Program-made: the position numbers and the translations under genes | Notes under the pieces: model-generated | Seen by the model: the letters and a program-made list of their open reading frames with translations, nothing else | The model's database searches: none | What the model was told of the DNA's origin: nothing | Shown: positions 1 to 11,795 of the stretch, in pieces | Layout of the letters: each line of letters begins with the position of its first letter | Numbering within the stretch: the first letter of the stretch is position 1 | DNA from: Chloromonas sp. AAM2 | Taxonomy: Eukaryota > Chlorophyta > Chlorophyceae > Chlamydomonadales > Chlamydomonadaceae | Length of the DNA: 64,000 nucleotides | NCBI GenBank assembly: GCA_004335635.1 | Contig: QAXH01005654.1 | Coordinates: 62,001-126,000 of the forward strand | Direction of reading: 5' to 3'

Positions 1-112
1 GGACCAGTGAATGCTACCCCCCGGTAAACAACGGCGACACCCCCACCCATCGTCCCTTGAGGGGTCAGAGGCATTGAGCTCATGTGCATGTGTGCCTGGC
101 TCTGTGTTTCAG

Positions 113-1197
113 GTGCTCAAGCAGTATTCGGAGTACGCAGCTGGCATGCAGGGCCGCTGGTTTGTCAAGGAAGACGGGCACCAGGAGCCAAACGTACGGG
201 CCATGATGAAGCCCATACTGAACCTGTTCCACGGGGAAAAGGGTTCAAAGAAGTGAGTGTCAACACGGGAATCTGCAGCAAGGAGGCCCTTGCGGGCGGG
301 CGGGCGCGAGCAAGGCTACCTGCAGCCAGCCATGTGCTATCATAGCAAACAAGTCTCAGTGGCTATTCTCAGCCAGGAAACGGGCCTGTCTGATCATGGT
401 GCGAGATCACTGCACATAAACGCCATACAAATGCCGTGCGTACTGATCAGATCCTTCACGCACGCCCGCCCACTCACGCCCGCCATACAAATACCGCATC
501 TCACTGACGTGCACACCTGGCTCTGGCTGTGCTTCAGGTGGAAGAGTGCTGTGGATGGCATCCTCAAGGCCAACCCTCCCAGCGTAGAGTACGTCCTGGC
601 CAACTCGTTGCACCTCATTCCTGACGAAGTGTTGGACGCCCCGCCGCCCAGCGGCCCGGTGGCACAGGGCCCCTCACTCTCCGACAAGTCAAGCATAGCG
701 CAACCCGCCAAGGTGAGAGCCGACGGGTTGCTTGCTTGGCGTTTTGTTTACTGGCGTGACGGCACCTACTGGCACAACGAATTGCAGGCAAATCTTGGCA
801 CAGCGCTGATGAGTGGTGCTTGCCAGCTGAGATGTGTTGCTTTCACCGTGGGATTGTCCCAGCTGCTGTTGTTGGTTCAAGTCTCAACAGCTCACGTGAT
901 CGCATCCATGTTGAAACACATCCCTCACGGTGTGGTCTTCCTTTCCTGACCCTGCAGATCCAAATGTCACGCCTGCCACGTTCTGGCGACCGAGCTGGCC
1001 ACAACCAGGACGCAGATGGAGTGGACAGTAAGAGAGGCAAGGGGCCAGTCACCCAGGCAGCGCCTGTGGCTCAGAAGCCTGACACACAAGCCAAAGAATT
1101 TGCTGTGTCAAATGGAGCACCCCTCAATGCAGCGGACACTGCCGTGCGGCAAGAAGTTGTGGAAATCAGGCAAACTCTGACGGACTGGATGTCTTGA
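113..1197 (+). CDS. tRNA-dihydrouridine synthase, DusA-type, C-terminal part
   Basis: The 3' end of a gene that enters from the left. Exons are 113-252, 538-712 and 958-1197; phases agree and the stop is TGA at 1195-1197. The product contains RAMMKPILNLFHGEKGSKKW, matching the C-terminal helical domain of DusA-type enzymes (pattern 'H-x-LGLFxGxPGxRxW'). It is followed by a segment ending IPDEVLDAPPP, as I recall for the plant plastid/mitochondrial homologue. The family reduces uridine to dihydrouridine in the tRNA D-loop using FMN and NADPH; the catalytic TIM barrel lies outside the window. After the family domain the last exon encodes about 80 polar, low-complexity residues that look lineage-specific. 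A TGTAA motif lies at 1273-1277. A different Dus subfamily is the main alternative. Confidence 0.68.
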
Positions 1198-1683
1198 GAC
1201 CACAACTAGACTAGTCTCGATGACTTGACATGCACGCTGCGCACTGCTGCCCCTTTTTTTACACTTGTGTCATGTAAGCCGATTTCGTTTTGAAGCCCAG
1301 TGTAACAGTGAGATTTCTAAAAACAAAATGTTTGCCAGTTCTAGGACAATTCTCTGGTGAGTCTTGTGACAATTCTAACTAGGATTTGATGTGCGCTGTT
1401 GTGCCAGTGTCATCTGCCACTCAGGTTGCGTTTACGACCGTTACCTGGACTTGTCGCAGTCTCACACACCACTGACTCACCACTTGATCTACACATCTCA
1501 ACGATGTCAGACTCAGGCTCATAAAAATTGTCCCAGAATGGCTGCTGAAAAGCCAAATCATTGTTGTGCCATAAATACCAAGGAAAGGCCATAAAAGTTG
1601 TCAGGAGGCCTGATGTGTGCATGACACCGGACATTGAAATTGCGTGGTTCTCTAAGAAAAGGGGCAGAAGCTGTCTCTGAGGA
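1198..1683. other. Convergent 3' intergenic region
   Basis: Lies between two converging genes. It holds the TGTAA motif at 1273-1277, one copy of the dispersed core element (1321-1351) and a partial second copy (about 1526-1540). No convincing gene is present; the short open frames here match nothing and lack splice or coding character. Confidence 0.6.
1321..1351 (-). repeat. Dispersed T-tract core element, copy 1
   Basis: Read on the minus strand it matches the shared core TGTCCCAGAACTGGCAAAC with one mismatch and runs into a T-rich tail. It lies 124 nt past the Dus stop codon. Confidence 0.7.
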
Positions 1684-2905
1684 CTAATCGTTCTTCTCTG
1701 GTGGCGCAGTCCCTAGGAACGGCAGCTCAATCTTCCCAATCTTCCACAACCCGTACAGGGAACTAGCGGCCAGGAACAAGAACACGGTGCCGGTGTAGTT
1801 TGGATACAAGACGTCCTGGACAAACGCGTCCCAATCCTCTGGCAGAAAGCCCTGCAAGCACACACATGAACATAAGGCAATTGAATCGTCAGCATCACAC
1901 ATGAAATGGTCATGACACAGTCAGAGCACTTGCACTTGACGAGGATCAGAGTGGCACACATCTGGAAAAAGCAAGCATCGTGGGACTAGTAAGACACTGC
2001 TGGAACAACATGTGTGTGCAAACCAACACAACCCAGCACCCTGACACCTGCTCTATTGTGGCAAAACTTTCCCCCAGAACATTCAACTTGTCCATCTAAC
2101 AACAAGATACATGCAAGCTGTTGACGGCCCAGGCGGAACGAACACTTCAAGCAAGCCCTCTGTCGTGTGTCCACTGTGATAGAGATGTGCATGCCCTTGA
2201 GCAGGGACTGCGGCTGATCCTGGAATGGAAGAAGATGCTGAATACCCCGCAGTGCTCACCGATCCAGCAATGACGAGACCTTCTAGAATGACCACACCGA
2301 ACAAAAACAGCATTGCCAGCACGTAGTTGCCTTCAGCCTGCGAATGCAAAGCAGCAGGAACAAGAGCACTTGATCTAAGGGCACAGCGGGATGGGCATGA
2401 GGCCTATCCAGCCAAGCTGGCGCCAGGACCTGACATGGCCAGCCTACCACAACAAAAGGATGCATGCATTCTAATGTGTGGTCAAGCCGGCAGGCTACCC
2501 ACCTCCTGCTGTGGTGTGATTCCATTCTTGCCCTGGACTGCATCCACGGCATCTGACTCCACCTTAACCTGGGGCTCAACGCGTTTGGCACGTCTGCTTC
2601 GCTGCAGCCACAGCAGAGTCAGAATGTTGGCAGCAAGGTCATACTTAGCATGGCAGAACACAATCTCTGGCAGGACGACCTACCATGCGTGCCTCCAATG
2701 CCTCAATTGCGTAGTCTTGTGACCCTGTTGGCTTCTTCACTGGTTCGCCATCAGATTCCGATTGCTTGGACTGCGACTCCGTGCCAAAACCTTTGGTAGC
2801 TTGTAGTGGAACAACCCGGCTGCGAATCCGGGACGTGGCAGATTGAAAAGCTGGCTGGTACTTTGGGAGCCGCATGGAGCAAGCTGGGCTCAACATCATG
2901 GACAT
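1684..2905 (-). CDS. LPA2: LPA2-like photosystem II assembly membrane protein
   Basis: Four exons (2905-2684, 2601-2503, 2337-2260, 1851-1684), all joined in phase 0, give about 188 residues, close to plant LPA2. The N-terminus is rich in Ser, Arg and Pro and lacks acidic residues, as in a chloroplast transit peptide. A polar, KGFG-containing stretch follows. Then come two hydrophobic segments (around NYVLAMLFLFGVVILEGLVI and TGTVFLFLAASSLYGLW) separated by GSGFLPEDWDAFV, which matches the 'ASGFLPEEWDKFF' loop I recall from land-plant LPA2. LPA2 is a thylakoid protein needed for photosystem II core (CP43) assembly. The ATG at 2905 was preferred because it gives a better transit peptide; an in-frame ATG at 2950 would add 15 residues. 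The gene is divergent from the DUF2064 gene. Confidence 0.72.
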
Positions 2906-3083
2906 TTCTTCCACTGGACAAATAAAGGCTTTGGAAGGATCCATAGACAATCGGCTTCGTCGTTTGGTGTCCGCTTTTGGTTTGGTTGGTTGATGATCGC
3001 CAACAGGATTTGCGGTTTCAGTCCAAGGTTTAGCTCATGCAGTAGTGCGCAGCCATCAGGCTGCTACTCCACTGGGTGATACA
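2906..3083. promoter_or_regulatory. Probable bidirectional promoter, LPA2 / DUF2064
   Basis: Only about 180 bp separates the two divergent start codons (as little as 94 bp if the outer ATGs at 2950 and 3045 are used). Both transcripts must therefore start within or very near this interval. I see no clear TATA box. Confidence 0.45.
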
Positions 3084-4538
3084 ATGTCAAATCCCATTGC
3101 GATTGTGGTATTTGTGCGTTTGCCAGTGCCAGGCCAATGCAAAACACGTCTCGCAGGGCCCCCAGGCGTTGGCAAGGATGCAGCTTGCCATTTCTACAAG
3201 CTCTGCGCTGAGCACATCATGAAGGTTTGCGCATCGTAGGTGCTTTACCACCATGCCTGGCTGGCCTCAGCAATACGCAACTTCAAGAGCGCCCTTGTTG
3301 TTGGGACGGCTTGCAGCCTTCCTGGGTCTCGCCTTGTAATTCAACACAGCTCCCAAGACAGCACCCCGTCCATTGAGGCATGGGTCCACGCTACACTTCA
3401 GGTGTGTGATGTTGCTGTTCATACCCAGAATATGCAGATTGCACTGTCATGAATTGGTTGTCAGAAGGTTTATTTATGTGCGCAGGGCGCCACATCAGTG
3501 TCAGTCTTGCCACAGTTGACGGATCCCGACCTGGGAGTCAAGATGTGCACAGCGCTGCAACACCAACTAGATCAACCCGGCACAAGAAAGGTGCGTTTAA
3601 AACACGTTTGATGATTTTGTTTTGTTGCATTGTTCAACACACTGAGCAGTTGTGTACAGGTGTTCCGTGTGAGATACAGATACGTATGATGTTGCCAGGG
3701 ATGTGTCCTGTGTGCAGGTTCTTTTGGTGGGCAGCGACATCCCCGACCTTAGCACACACGTGCTATCAAAAGCCTTGGATGCCTTGGATAGCCACCAGGT
3801 GAGCAGTGTAAGCCACTGCTGTGGATTATTTATGCAGACAGTTGATTGATTTCATGCTCAGGGTGCAGACATACCGCAGGTAGTCAGGCTGTGCGTCAAT
3901 AGTATGCCTGAAGAAGCTTGTTCTTGCTGTCATGACGTTCCTGACGTTGACTGAGCTATTCAGGCTGTCTTCGGACCGGCAGCAGATGGTGGCTACTATC
4001 TGGTGGGCCTGACCAGAGCACTCCCACAATTGTTTCAGGTGGGCGGGCCTGGGGCTGCTCGCATGCTCAGGGCATGAGGAAACACCAAGCATAATTGATG
4101 TTCCCAGTCACGATTGATTAGAAAGCCATCTGAAGGGGCCCTTTGGTGTTGGCACACGCAAGCCTTGCAACCCACTCGGTCAAGCTCTCATTACAAAGTT
4201 TACCAGTCCTGTTTGTTATGTTTGTAGTTAGTGCTTGGCTTTTGCAGGGCGTTAAATGGAGCACGCCTGCAGTTTTGCAGCAGACACTGCTAGCCTGCAG
4301 GGCGGCCGGAGTGCACACTGCAATCGACCTGCCTACCCTCCAAGATATCGACACACTAGAGGACCTGCGTGCCTGGTACACGAACCTAGACAGCCGACAG
4401 GAAAAGAGGGAGGTTGAACTAGGCAACGTGAAGGATATGATTGACTGTGGGTCTTTAGCTGGGACCTGGGCTGCGCTGACATCATACGTGGGGGAAGTGC
4501 TGTTGAGCCATGAAGGCCGACACACGTCTGCTCAGTGA
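3084..4538 (+). CDS. DUF2064 / CofC-like GT-A-fold transferase
   Basis: The N-terminus reads AIVVFVRLPVPGQCKTRL, the nucleotide-binding start of DUF2064 (TIGR04282) proteins. Later exons give VLLVGSDIPDLS and AVFGPAADGGYYLVGL, the two other family signatures. Exons: 3084-3224, then an exon ending at 3401, 3486-3590, 3718-3798, 3964-4038 and 4248-4538, all phase 0. The family is related to CofC guanylyltransferases and GT-A glycosyltransferases; the substrate in algae is not known. The second exon is ambiguous. A 15-nt GT...AG gap (3225-3239) or a 63-nt intron ending at 3287 both restore the frame past the in-frame TAG at 3237-3239; the 63-nt intron is more believable. Length is about 268 residues. 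An upstream in-frame ATG is at 3045. TGTAA at 4662-4666 is a likely poly(A) signal. Confidence 0.75.
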
Positions 4539-5116
4539 CTCGCTTTACAGAACGAAGCTCCTGCGCTCTCACAGGCATTGCCAAACGGACTCACCCAACT
4601 ATTGCAAAACCAATTGATATTGAATCTGGTCATATAAAGGGACCGTCACGCTACTTCTGCATGTAAACACTGTTTAAAACAGGATAGTTCCTGTGCACAT
4701 GGTTGCTGCACCCCCATGCTCTGCAGCAATCAGAGCTAGTTACTTGTCCAACCTGTGATTGAACTTCCAGGGAAAAGGCTACAATTGCTACCCGTCCACG
4801 GACGAGAACAGTGTCCAGCGGGGTGACCAGATAAGTTTAGCAGGAGTCATTCTACTCTGTTCATTTCACTTCTGTGCTCACGAGAATCTCAGACATCAAC
4901 CACAGACACTCGTGAATCTCAAATGACCAACTGACATGGCCATGCACATGCAATGCACAACGTATCGGGCAGCACCCCATGTGCTATGTACATCATCACA
5001 CTGATGCTGACTACCGCACAATCGGGCACTCCACAGGCATTTGCCAGACCTGATAACAATCACACATGCCACAGCCCCGTGAGTTCGACCTAGAGGCCAC
5101 CATGGTTGCCCTCGGT
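4539..5116. other. Convergent 3' intergenic region
   Basis: 3' flanks of the DUF2064 gene (+) and NMD3 (-). Contains TGTAA at 4662-4666. I see no gene, RNA or repeat array here. Confidence 0.55.
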
Positions 5117-8100
5117 TCACGCCTCCTCCATGTCCTCCTCCATGTCTCCTGCCCCCTCCTCCCCCTCCTCATGAAGCCCAAGGGCCTCGAGATCATCCAG
5201 CAGCTCATCCAGGGGAACCTGAAGCAACGACACAACCAGGGCAAAGATAGCTGTAACAACTCGCACAGTGCAGGCAGCCATATTAGCAGATGCTCGTTGC
5301 AAATGCTCGTTGCAGTCGGTGCAATCCGTCATGCCACACAGGTGAACACCCGCGTGCTTCGCATGCGCCACACGCTTGTAAGCCATGCAAGGACCAAGCT
5401 AAAGAAACCTGCACGTCTGGTTAATTTAAAAAACGCCTGGTTGTTTTCACGGCGGGGGCTGGTCAGTCTACTAATGCCTTCAGTATGAACGGGCAGAGTG
5501 AAGGCAGCTGATGCGTTTCCTGAACTGAACATGTCACAAACAACCAGTGCATACCAAGCCCGTACCTGGGGCAGATCGTCCTCATCCTCTTCATCTTCCT
5601 CGTCCATATCCAGTCCTGCGGGGCGTACGTTGCCGCCCGCCGCCGCCTGCTGGACGCGGGCAATGGCCTCCTGGTCCTGAGGCACACAGGCAGGCACCAA
5701 CACAGGTCATGACATCATTGTTAACGATGACACAGGCAGTAAGAGACCATACAATGAGCATCCAGCTGTGTAGCTGTAGACAGCATCACCGGTGCAAGAC
5801 GAGCATGCACAGTGGTCATGTCTTGCCGCAACCACATTCCCACCACCTACCTTGTACAGGTTGATGCGTTGGCGCATCTCAGGGTCCTCCTCAAGCTCCT
5901 GCACACACAAGGAAAACAGTGATGGCCGTGTGCAGCTGTTGCATGCATGACAACAAGCACAGTACGCACTGCAACTGTCTATCAAAGCGGATAATCCGGT
6001 TGCACAGCCTACAGCATTATCACACTGCCTAACACTGATTTGAAGAGGCCCGCACCTCCATAAACCGTCTCCTGTCCCCTTCCGCCCCAGCCTCAGCCGC
6101 TGCCTGCGCCACCCTGCCCCGCTTGTCCGGGGCTTCAGTGTCGTCCACTTCCATGGGCAAGCCCTTGAGCTTCCAGGTGCGCTCGGGCAAGCCACGGGCG
6201 CGCCGCCGCTGACGCTTCTCCTGCAAACACAGGCAGGCAACCACGTCTGGTGAGTTGATGGCATGAAGCAGCAAGAAGCAAACACAGGCAGGGACGTCTG
6301 GTGAGTTGATGGCATGAAGCAGCAAGAAGCAAACACAGGCACAGACGTCTGGTGAGTTGATGGCATGAAGCAGCAAGAAGCAAACACAGGCACGGACGTC
6401 TGGTGAGTTGATGGCATGAAGCAGCAAGAAGCAAACACAGGCACAGACGTCTGGTGAGTTGATGGCATGAAGCAGCAAGAAGCAAACACAGGCACAGGCG
6501 TCTGGTGAGTTGATGGCATGAAGCAGCAAGCAAGCTGGCTTCCTGCATCTCTGCTCACACCATCGTTTGACCTGGAATAACATGACCCGGCTTTGTGCTT
6601 AACCCAGCCAGTTCTGGCTTGTGACCCATGCCTCCAAAGACTGTACCTTGCTTGTTTGCGACTGGAAGCAAGCAGCAAACATTCTTGCTGTCAGACTCTA
6701 ACTCTTATCTTGGGAACTGCAGCTCAAAGTGTGTGAATCTCTCTGTTGCCATGCCCACCTCGTAGCTCTTGCGCACGAGCACGACGTCCGGCACATGCCC
6801 TCCCTTGGTCACGTAGGTTTCGAAGTCCAACGCGACCACCTGCATGCTGGATAGGTCGTAGCCCAACACACTGTCACCTGCGCATGCACACGAACATTGT
6901 AGGGTGGTTCAGGCCAAACTGGAAACTGCTCGGACATGAACCGGGTTTCTGAAGCACAAGTGGATGGGACATATCTAAGATGCGCTGCGTTCATGTCATC
7001 GGTTGTCACCCAAAATCATGAGATCGTCTTCGTTGGAGCGAGAGCTAGCTCAGGTGTGCTCAAGCGGTTGCCAATGTAGGTGACCAGTTCAACTGTTGCA
7101 TGTGACCATAAATGCACGCAGCAATTCGTATTTCACCACATGCACGCAGCACTCCATCATGAACGCAGCACGGTAGGTGGCAAGTCGTTCAGCTGCTGGA
7201 CATGCCCATGAATGCAGTGCACGCTGTGCTGGATGCTCATGTATGCACCTGGTGTACACTGTTGTATGGCTATCAGAGGTCCAGACAAACTGTTATCATT
7301 CTTTGAAAGTCATCCTTCCATCTACCAGGATGTGTAGTCATTCATCACTTAGCCATACAGACCCATGCAGACCCATGCAGGACCATGCAGACACATGCGG
7401 GTGTTCATGCATGCAAAACAGTGCACAGGCGCAGACCAACAGTGTTGTGGCACCAACATGGGCCGTCACACTTGCATTGTTAGCAGCCGCGTGTGCCATC
7501 AACATGTGTCTGTGGCAGCTGCCTATAGGCAACACACCACCCAACCGCTACACTTGCAGTAGAATGGTGTATGTCATCATCCTGAGCAGCGCTTGATCAT
7601 GTAGCGGTAGCAGCTGCCTGTGCTCCTTACCTGGATGCAGCAGTAGGCCCAGATGTGTCTTGGTGAAGAACACGGTTTCATTGCGCCCGAAGTCACTCTT
7701 ACGAGCCACCTGCAACCAGGGGGATGCCATGTCACACTACAGCCCTGAGATTGAGACCAGATTTCTGAGTGTAGAGCTTCTCAAGCCATGAAGCGCAGTA
7801 GAAAGGGACTGTGGCATAGGATTGTGCAAGCTGGGTATACGTTGGACACAGTGCACATTGTTAAGGTTTGAACTCTGGGCAGCAACTCCGCAGTAACTCG
7901 GAACACAGTACATGGGATCAGGGCGATTGGTGATGCGCCGAGACACTGTGTCACACTGTGATTTCTGAAAATATAATATCTCAAGCCATGACGCTCAGTT
8001 ACTGAGTAGCAACGGCACACAGCAGACGATGATGCATACTGGTCACGTGTCGAACACAGTGCTGACTGCATGTTGCGCCATAAAAAGTGAACTTTGGGCA

Positions 8101-11100
8101 GTGAAACGTGGCTATCAGAGGTCCAGACAGAGTGTTATGTTATCGTTCTTAACGTCATACTTCCATCAACCACGATGTGTTGTGATGTCATCACTTAGCC
8201 ACTGTGCACCACCCTCTTTTCATTGTGCCCTTCTGTGCTTAGGCGATCACATGCAGTCCAAGCCTATGCTTGCATGCCCGCACATCCTGCTACTGCATGC
8301 TGGCATGAAACAGTTACCCATGCAGTTAATGGTTTGCATACATGCATGCATGCACCATGCAAAAGAAGCGGTCTTCAGAAACCCTTTTAAGGCATGCACC
8401 AATCACGTGTATCTCACCTGCACTTCAGCCGGTGCAAACCGCCCCTGTGCCTGCCCCACTGACTCCACATCCAACACCACATACTCCGTGAGCTGCCGGC
8501 TGCTGGCAAACGCATTGAAGGCGTACCGCCAGTACACATCCGCATTCATGCTTGTGGTTCTGCAGTACAAGCAGTGAGAACAACCCAAAGATTGTTCTTA
8601 GGCTCAACGTTTGGGAGCCCAGGTTTGGGGCCAAAGCATGACTTAGCCGGCCATCTGAGCACGGCTGAGCGTTTAGCGCAATAGGGGCATTTCGTGTATG
8701 AGAGCAGCCTGATAATGCGAGAAGCATTGAAGACGAGTTGAAATTTTTGAAGGCAAAGGTGGACAGCGATTGACAACCAGAGGTAGGAGCAGAGTTTGGC
8801 ATTGCGCGATGGACCTGTGCAGAAGAGAGGCATTGGCGCTCAGTGCATGAGCACGTGTGCTCCAATCCTTCAATGCGCGTGCATGGCTGGCCACCTACCT
8901 GAGTGTGACGGGGTCGATGAGAGTGATCTGGTTGCTGACCTTGGAGCACAGCACCAGGGGCCCCAGGCCACCCAGCGCAGTGGATAGCTTGGCCGGGAGG
9001 CAGATCAGATCATCCTGTGCATGGGGGTGCGCAGGGAGTGTCATCGTAAACAAGTCAGCTTTGAAACAACGACATGAGTGAACGTCGAGAACACAGGGCG
9101 TGCAAGACCCACAGCCATGTGATGCCTGAACGCAAGCCTGAACTCAAATGGCCCACACAACATTCCCTCTGCCATCAAAACATGCTGCTGGGTTGTCTGT
9201 ATGCATCCATACAGCTCCTAAATGCAAAGATGAGCAGTACAGGACACGGCCTGCTCCGCGTGAAGTCCTCACAGCACGCGCTGCACACCGTGTGTCCCGC
9301 GCACACACCCACACCTCACTCACTCTACAGATGGGCGCAATCTCAATGCTGAAGGTGTACTTGTAGTTGTAGGTGTTGGAGTGCGAGTCCTGGCTCACAA
9401 GCTGCTTGTCAGAACGAAACCGCGCTGGGACCACATTCTGCAGCAAGAAAAGCAGAAGGTGAACGCAATGCGTTGGTAAAATAAATGGCAGGGGATACAT
9501 AAGAAATGTGACAGAATACACGCCGACACACAAGATGATTGAACACACCACACCCCGAGAGCCTAGCACCTGTGATCCGGCGTGAGCCCAGGGTGGATGT
9601 TGCTCAACAACAAGCAACGCCACGCAACCTAGCACTGAGTCAAACTGTATGAAAAATGATTGAGCCTACATCTAGAGACCAGCGCGTGGTGGTAAGAACT
9701 GCATAACTTAACATAACCTAACAGGTCGTGCGGCTGGCCCTGCCAACCCACCTGCAAGAAGTCCACAAGCTTGAGTGCATGAGCGCGCGACCCGAAGAAA
9801 AAATCTAACCCCTCGTGGATGTCCGTGATCTTTGTGGCCTGCAGGAGCATGGACACACAGCGCACACATGTCAGCGGCAAGTTGCACTGCATGACAACAG
9901 TTTAGAAGCAGTCACCACTAACCACGCTCAACAGCACATTCATCGACAAGTGTCTCGTGTGTCGCCAGGCAGCCGACATTTGATGATTGGCTATTGTATT
10001 GTGTTTCCTGAGCAGTCGTTTTGCATCTGTGACCTGCTGCACCCTGAAATCCGTGGCTCAAACCCAGCAGTTCACGTACAGACCAGCCGCTGGCATCTCC
10101 TCCTGCTCACACCCACCCCACCCTCCCCCTTCCCACCATTTCTGCCGCTTGGTGTTTAAGGATGAGTTGCTCCAGGAAGAAGAAGGTGCGCTTGTGGTAC
10201 ACGTGCTGCCGCACCTGGGGCACAGGAGCAGATAAGCTGACTTAGCTGAGCCGTCTTGTTTGTCTAGTGACCTGTTGATCAGCTCAACAACCAGACCGAG
10301 ACCAAAGGTGACTAAGTTTGACCGCTAGGTGAACCCAGGAATCTAGAATCTGTGTCCTCAATCGCTAGGTCATCTCCATGAATATTGCTACAAGCCACAC
10401 AGCGGCAGAAAGCCACTGCCCAGGCCCTGCCTGCTGCGACAAAATGATGCTGCACAATGCAGCCCGCGTCCTCCGCTAAGCCATTGATCATTCGCAATTT
10501 CGCATGAACAAAGGCATGCCAGCATCTGCCTGCCTTCATTACATAATGCGCAGGCCATGCGAGCACATACCTGTGCACATGAAATCCATGAGTTGGGGTT
10601 GGCGCTCTGCCTGTTGCAGTCCAAGCACATGTTGTTCTCCACTGTGTAGTCCACAACAAACGATTGCTGCAAGATGGCTCCGTTGAACACTTCTGCCTGC
10701 GCAGAGCATTGCAAGGGGCAGGGTCAGTCACCTACCTCCTCAATTGCAGGAGACGAACCAGCATAGCGCATAATACTGTCTCATTCAACACTCTGACACA
10801 GCCATGCCTCATGCAGCATAGCCACCCATGTCAACACCCAAGCAAGAAGCCAGGCATGTGTTGACAGCGTTATGCAGCATTGTGCACCGTTGCTGCTGCA
10901 AAAGATGGGCAAGCCATACCTGAATTGTCAACTTGACTTTGAGCCGTTTGCTATGTGGTTCCGTCCAAATGAACCCAGCATCCACGAGTTTAACCTGCAG
11001 CAGCATAGAAGCGGTGGAATGTCATGGCATACTCGCAAAGTGATAGGACGACGCTTACAGCAAGCAAACAGCTGCTGTACAGTAAGTGGTACCGATCAGA

Positions 11101-11519
11101 CGCGTAACTAACCCTAACGAGTTATAGGCTGAAGGGTCACCTCACCTTGCTCAATCCCTTGATTTTTTTGATGCAAAATGTGAGCAGCTCTTTGGATTCC
11201 AATTCTGCACGCATCCAATGCTTGGGAGGCTGCAGGTAGCGCCCACACTCCTTACACCAGAGAATGGTGACCTGCTTCTGGATGCCTTCCGTGATGTCCA
11301 CTTGAGATCGGATGCAATTCACGCACATGTTGGAGGGATTGGGAGGAATGCTGGTCCCACATAAGCAGCACAGCCTGTGTAGACATGGGAAGGGGTGGAT
11401 GTGTCAAAACCAACGTTGTGTAGGGTTGTGGCGGCACTGAGCGGCGTCCCGTCCAAAACCACTCACACATGGCCGACCGTGCTTCTAGGCGCCTGGAACA
11501 TAGTCTGTCCGGCCTCCAT
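5117..11519 (-). CDS. NMD3: 60S ribosomal export adaptor NMD3
   Basis: Fifteen exons give about 547 residues (human 503). Exons: 11519-11467, 11374-11146, 10994-10920, 10696-10571, 10214-10137, 9838-9752, 9437-9324, 9014-8899, 8559-8418, 7709-7631, 6877-6759, 6220-6056, 5898-5851, 5676-5566, 5218-5117; every phase agrees. The N-terminus has the paired zinc ribbons (LCCLCGTSIPPNPSNMCVNC and ILWCKECGRYLQPPKHW). Then follow VDAGFIWTEPHSKRLKVKLT, NGAILQQSFVVDY, SQDSHSNTYNYKYTFS and VPDVVLVRKSYE, all diagnostic. The C-terminus has a basic KRQRRRAR patch and then acidic stretches (DEEDEEDEDD) where the Crm1 export signal lies in relatives. NMD3 binds the joining face of nascent 60S subunits and recruits exportin Crm1. 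The ATG at 11519 is the first that reads into the zinc domain. Confidence 0.95.
6245..6530. repeat. 51-bp minisatellite in NMD3 intron 11
   Basis: Units beginning GTCTGGTGAGTTGATGG start at 6245, 6296, 6347, 6398, 6449 and 6500, giving a 51-bp period and nearly six copies that differ at a few bases. The array ends about 25 nt before the acceptor of exon 12. Because 51 is a multiple of three and no unit carries a stop in any minus frame, it produces long spurious open frames on the minus strand. Confidence 0.95.
7265..8205. repeat. Direct duplications in NMD3 introns 9-10
   Basis: A block of about 100 bp at 7265-7363 (starting near GGCTATCAGAGGTCCAGACA) recurs at 8107-8203 with moderate divergence. 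A second pair around 7757-7890 and 7962-8100 shares CTCAAGCCATGA and a GGGCAGcaac-type end. These are decayed tandem duplications with no coding potential. Confidence 0.6.
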
Positions 11520-11795
11520 GATAGCCGTCGTGTTGCCGCCACCAACGAGAGAAAAGTGGGCGGTCTCGCAGCTGACGGCCAATCGCTTAGTTTCTGGTTA
11601 GAAGAGTTCACCTTGTGTGTTTGAGGCTTCTGTTATGTTGCTGCCACCGCAGCTGGGGTGGGGCAAGGGTTTTGCGGGTTGGGTCACGTGCAGGAGCCGT
11701 TGCGCATGGAGGGTGCCTAGAAGTTGAATAGGTGCGTTTCCAGTCAGTCAGAAAGTTTTTTGGTGTCTGAAGGCATAGGCAAGCAGTGTGCCAGC
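11520..11795. promoter_or_regulatory. Probable bidirectional promoter, NMD3 / 11796 gene
   Basis: 276 bp between divergent start codons. No TATA box is evident. Both 5' UTRs and core promoters should fall here. Confidence 0.4.

Noticed and set aside
5707..6678. 323-codon minus-strand open frame
   Set aside because: Produced by the stop-free 51-bp minisatellite; out of frame with NMD3 exon 12 and spans introns.
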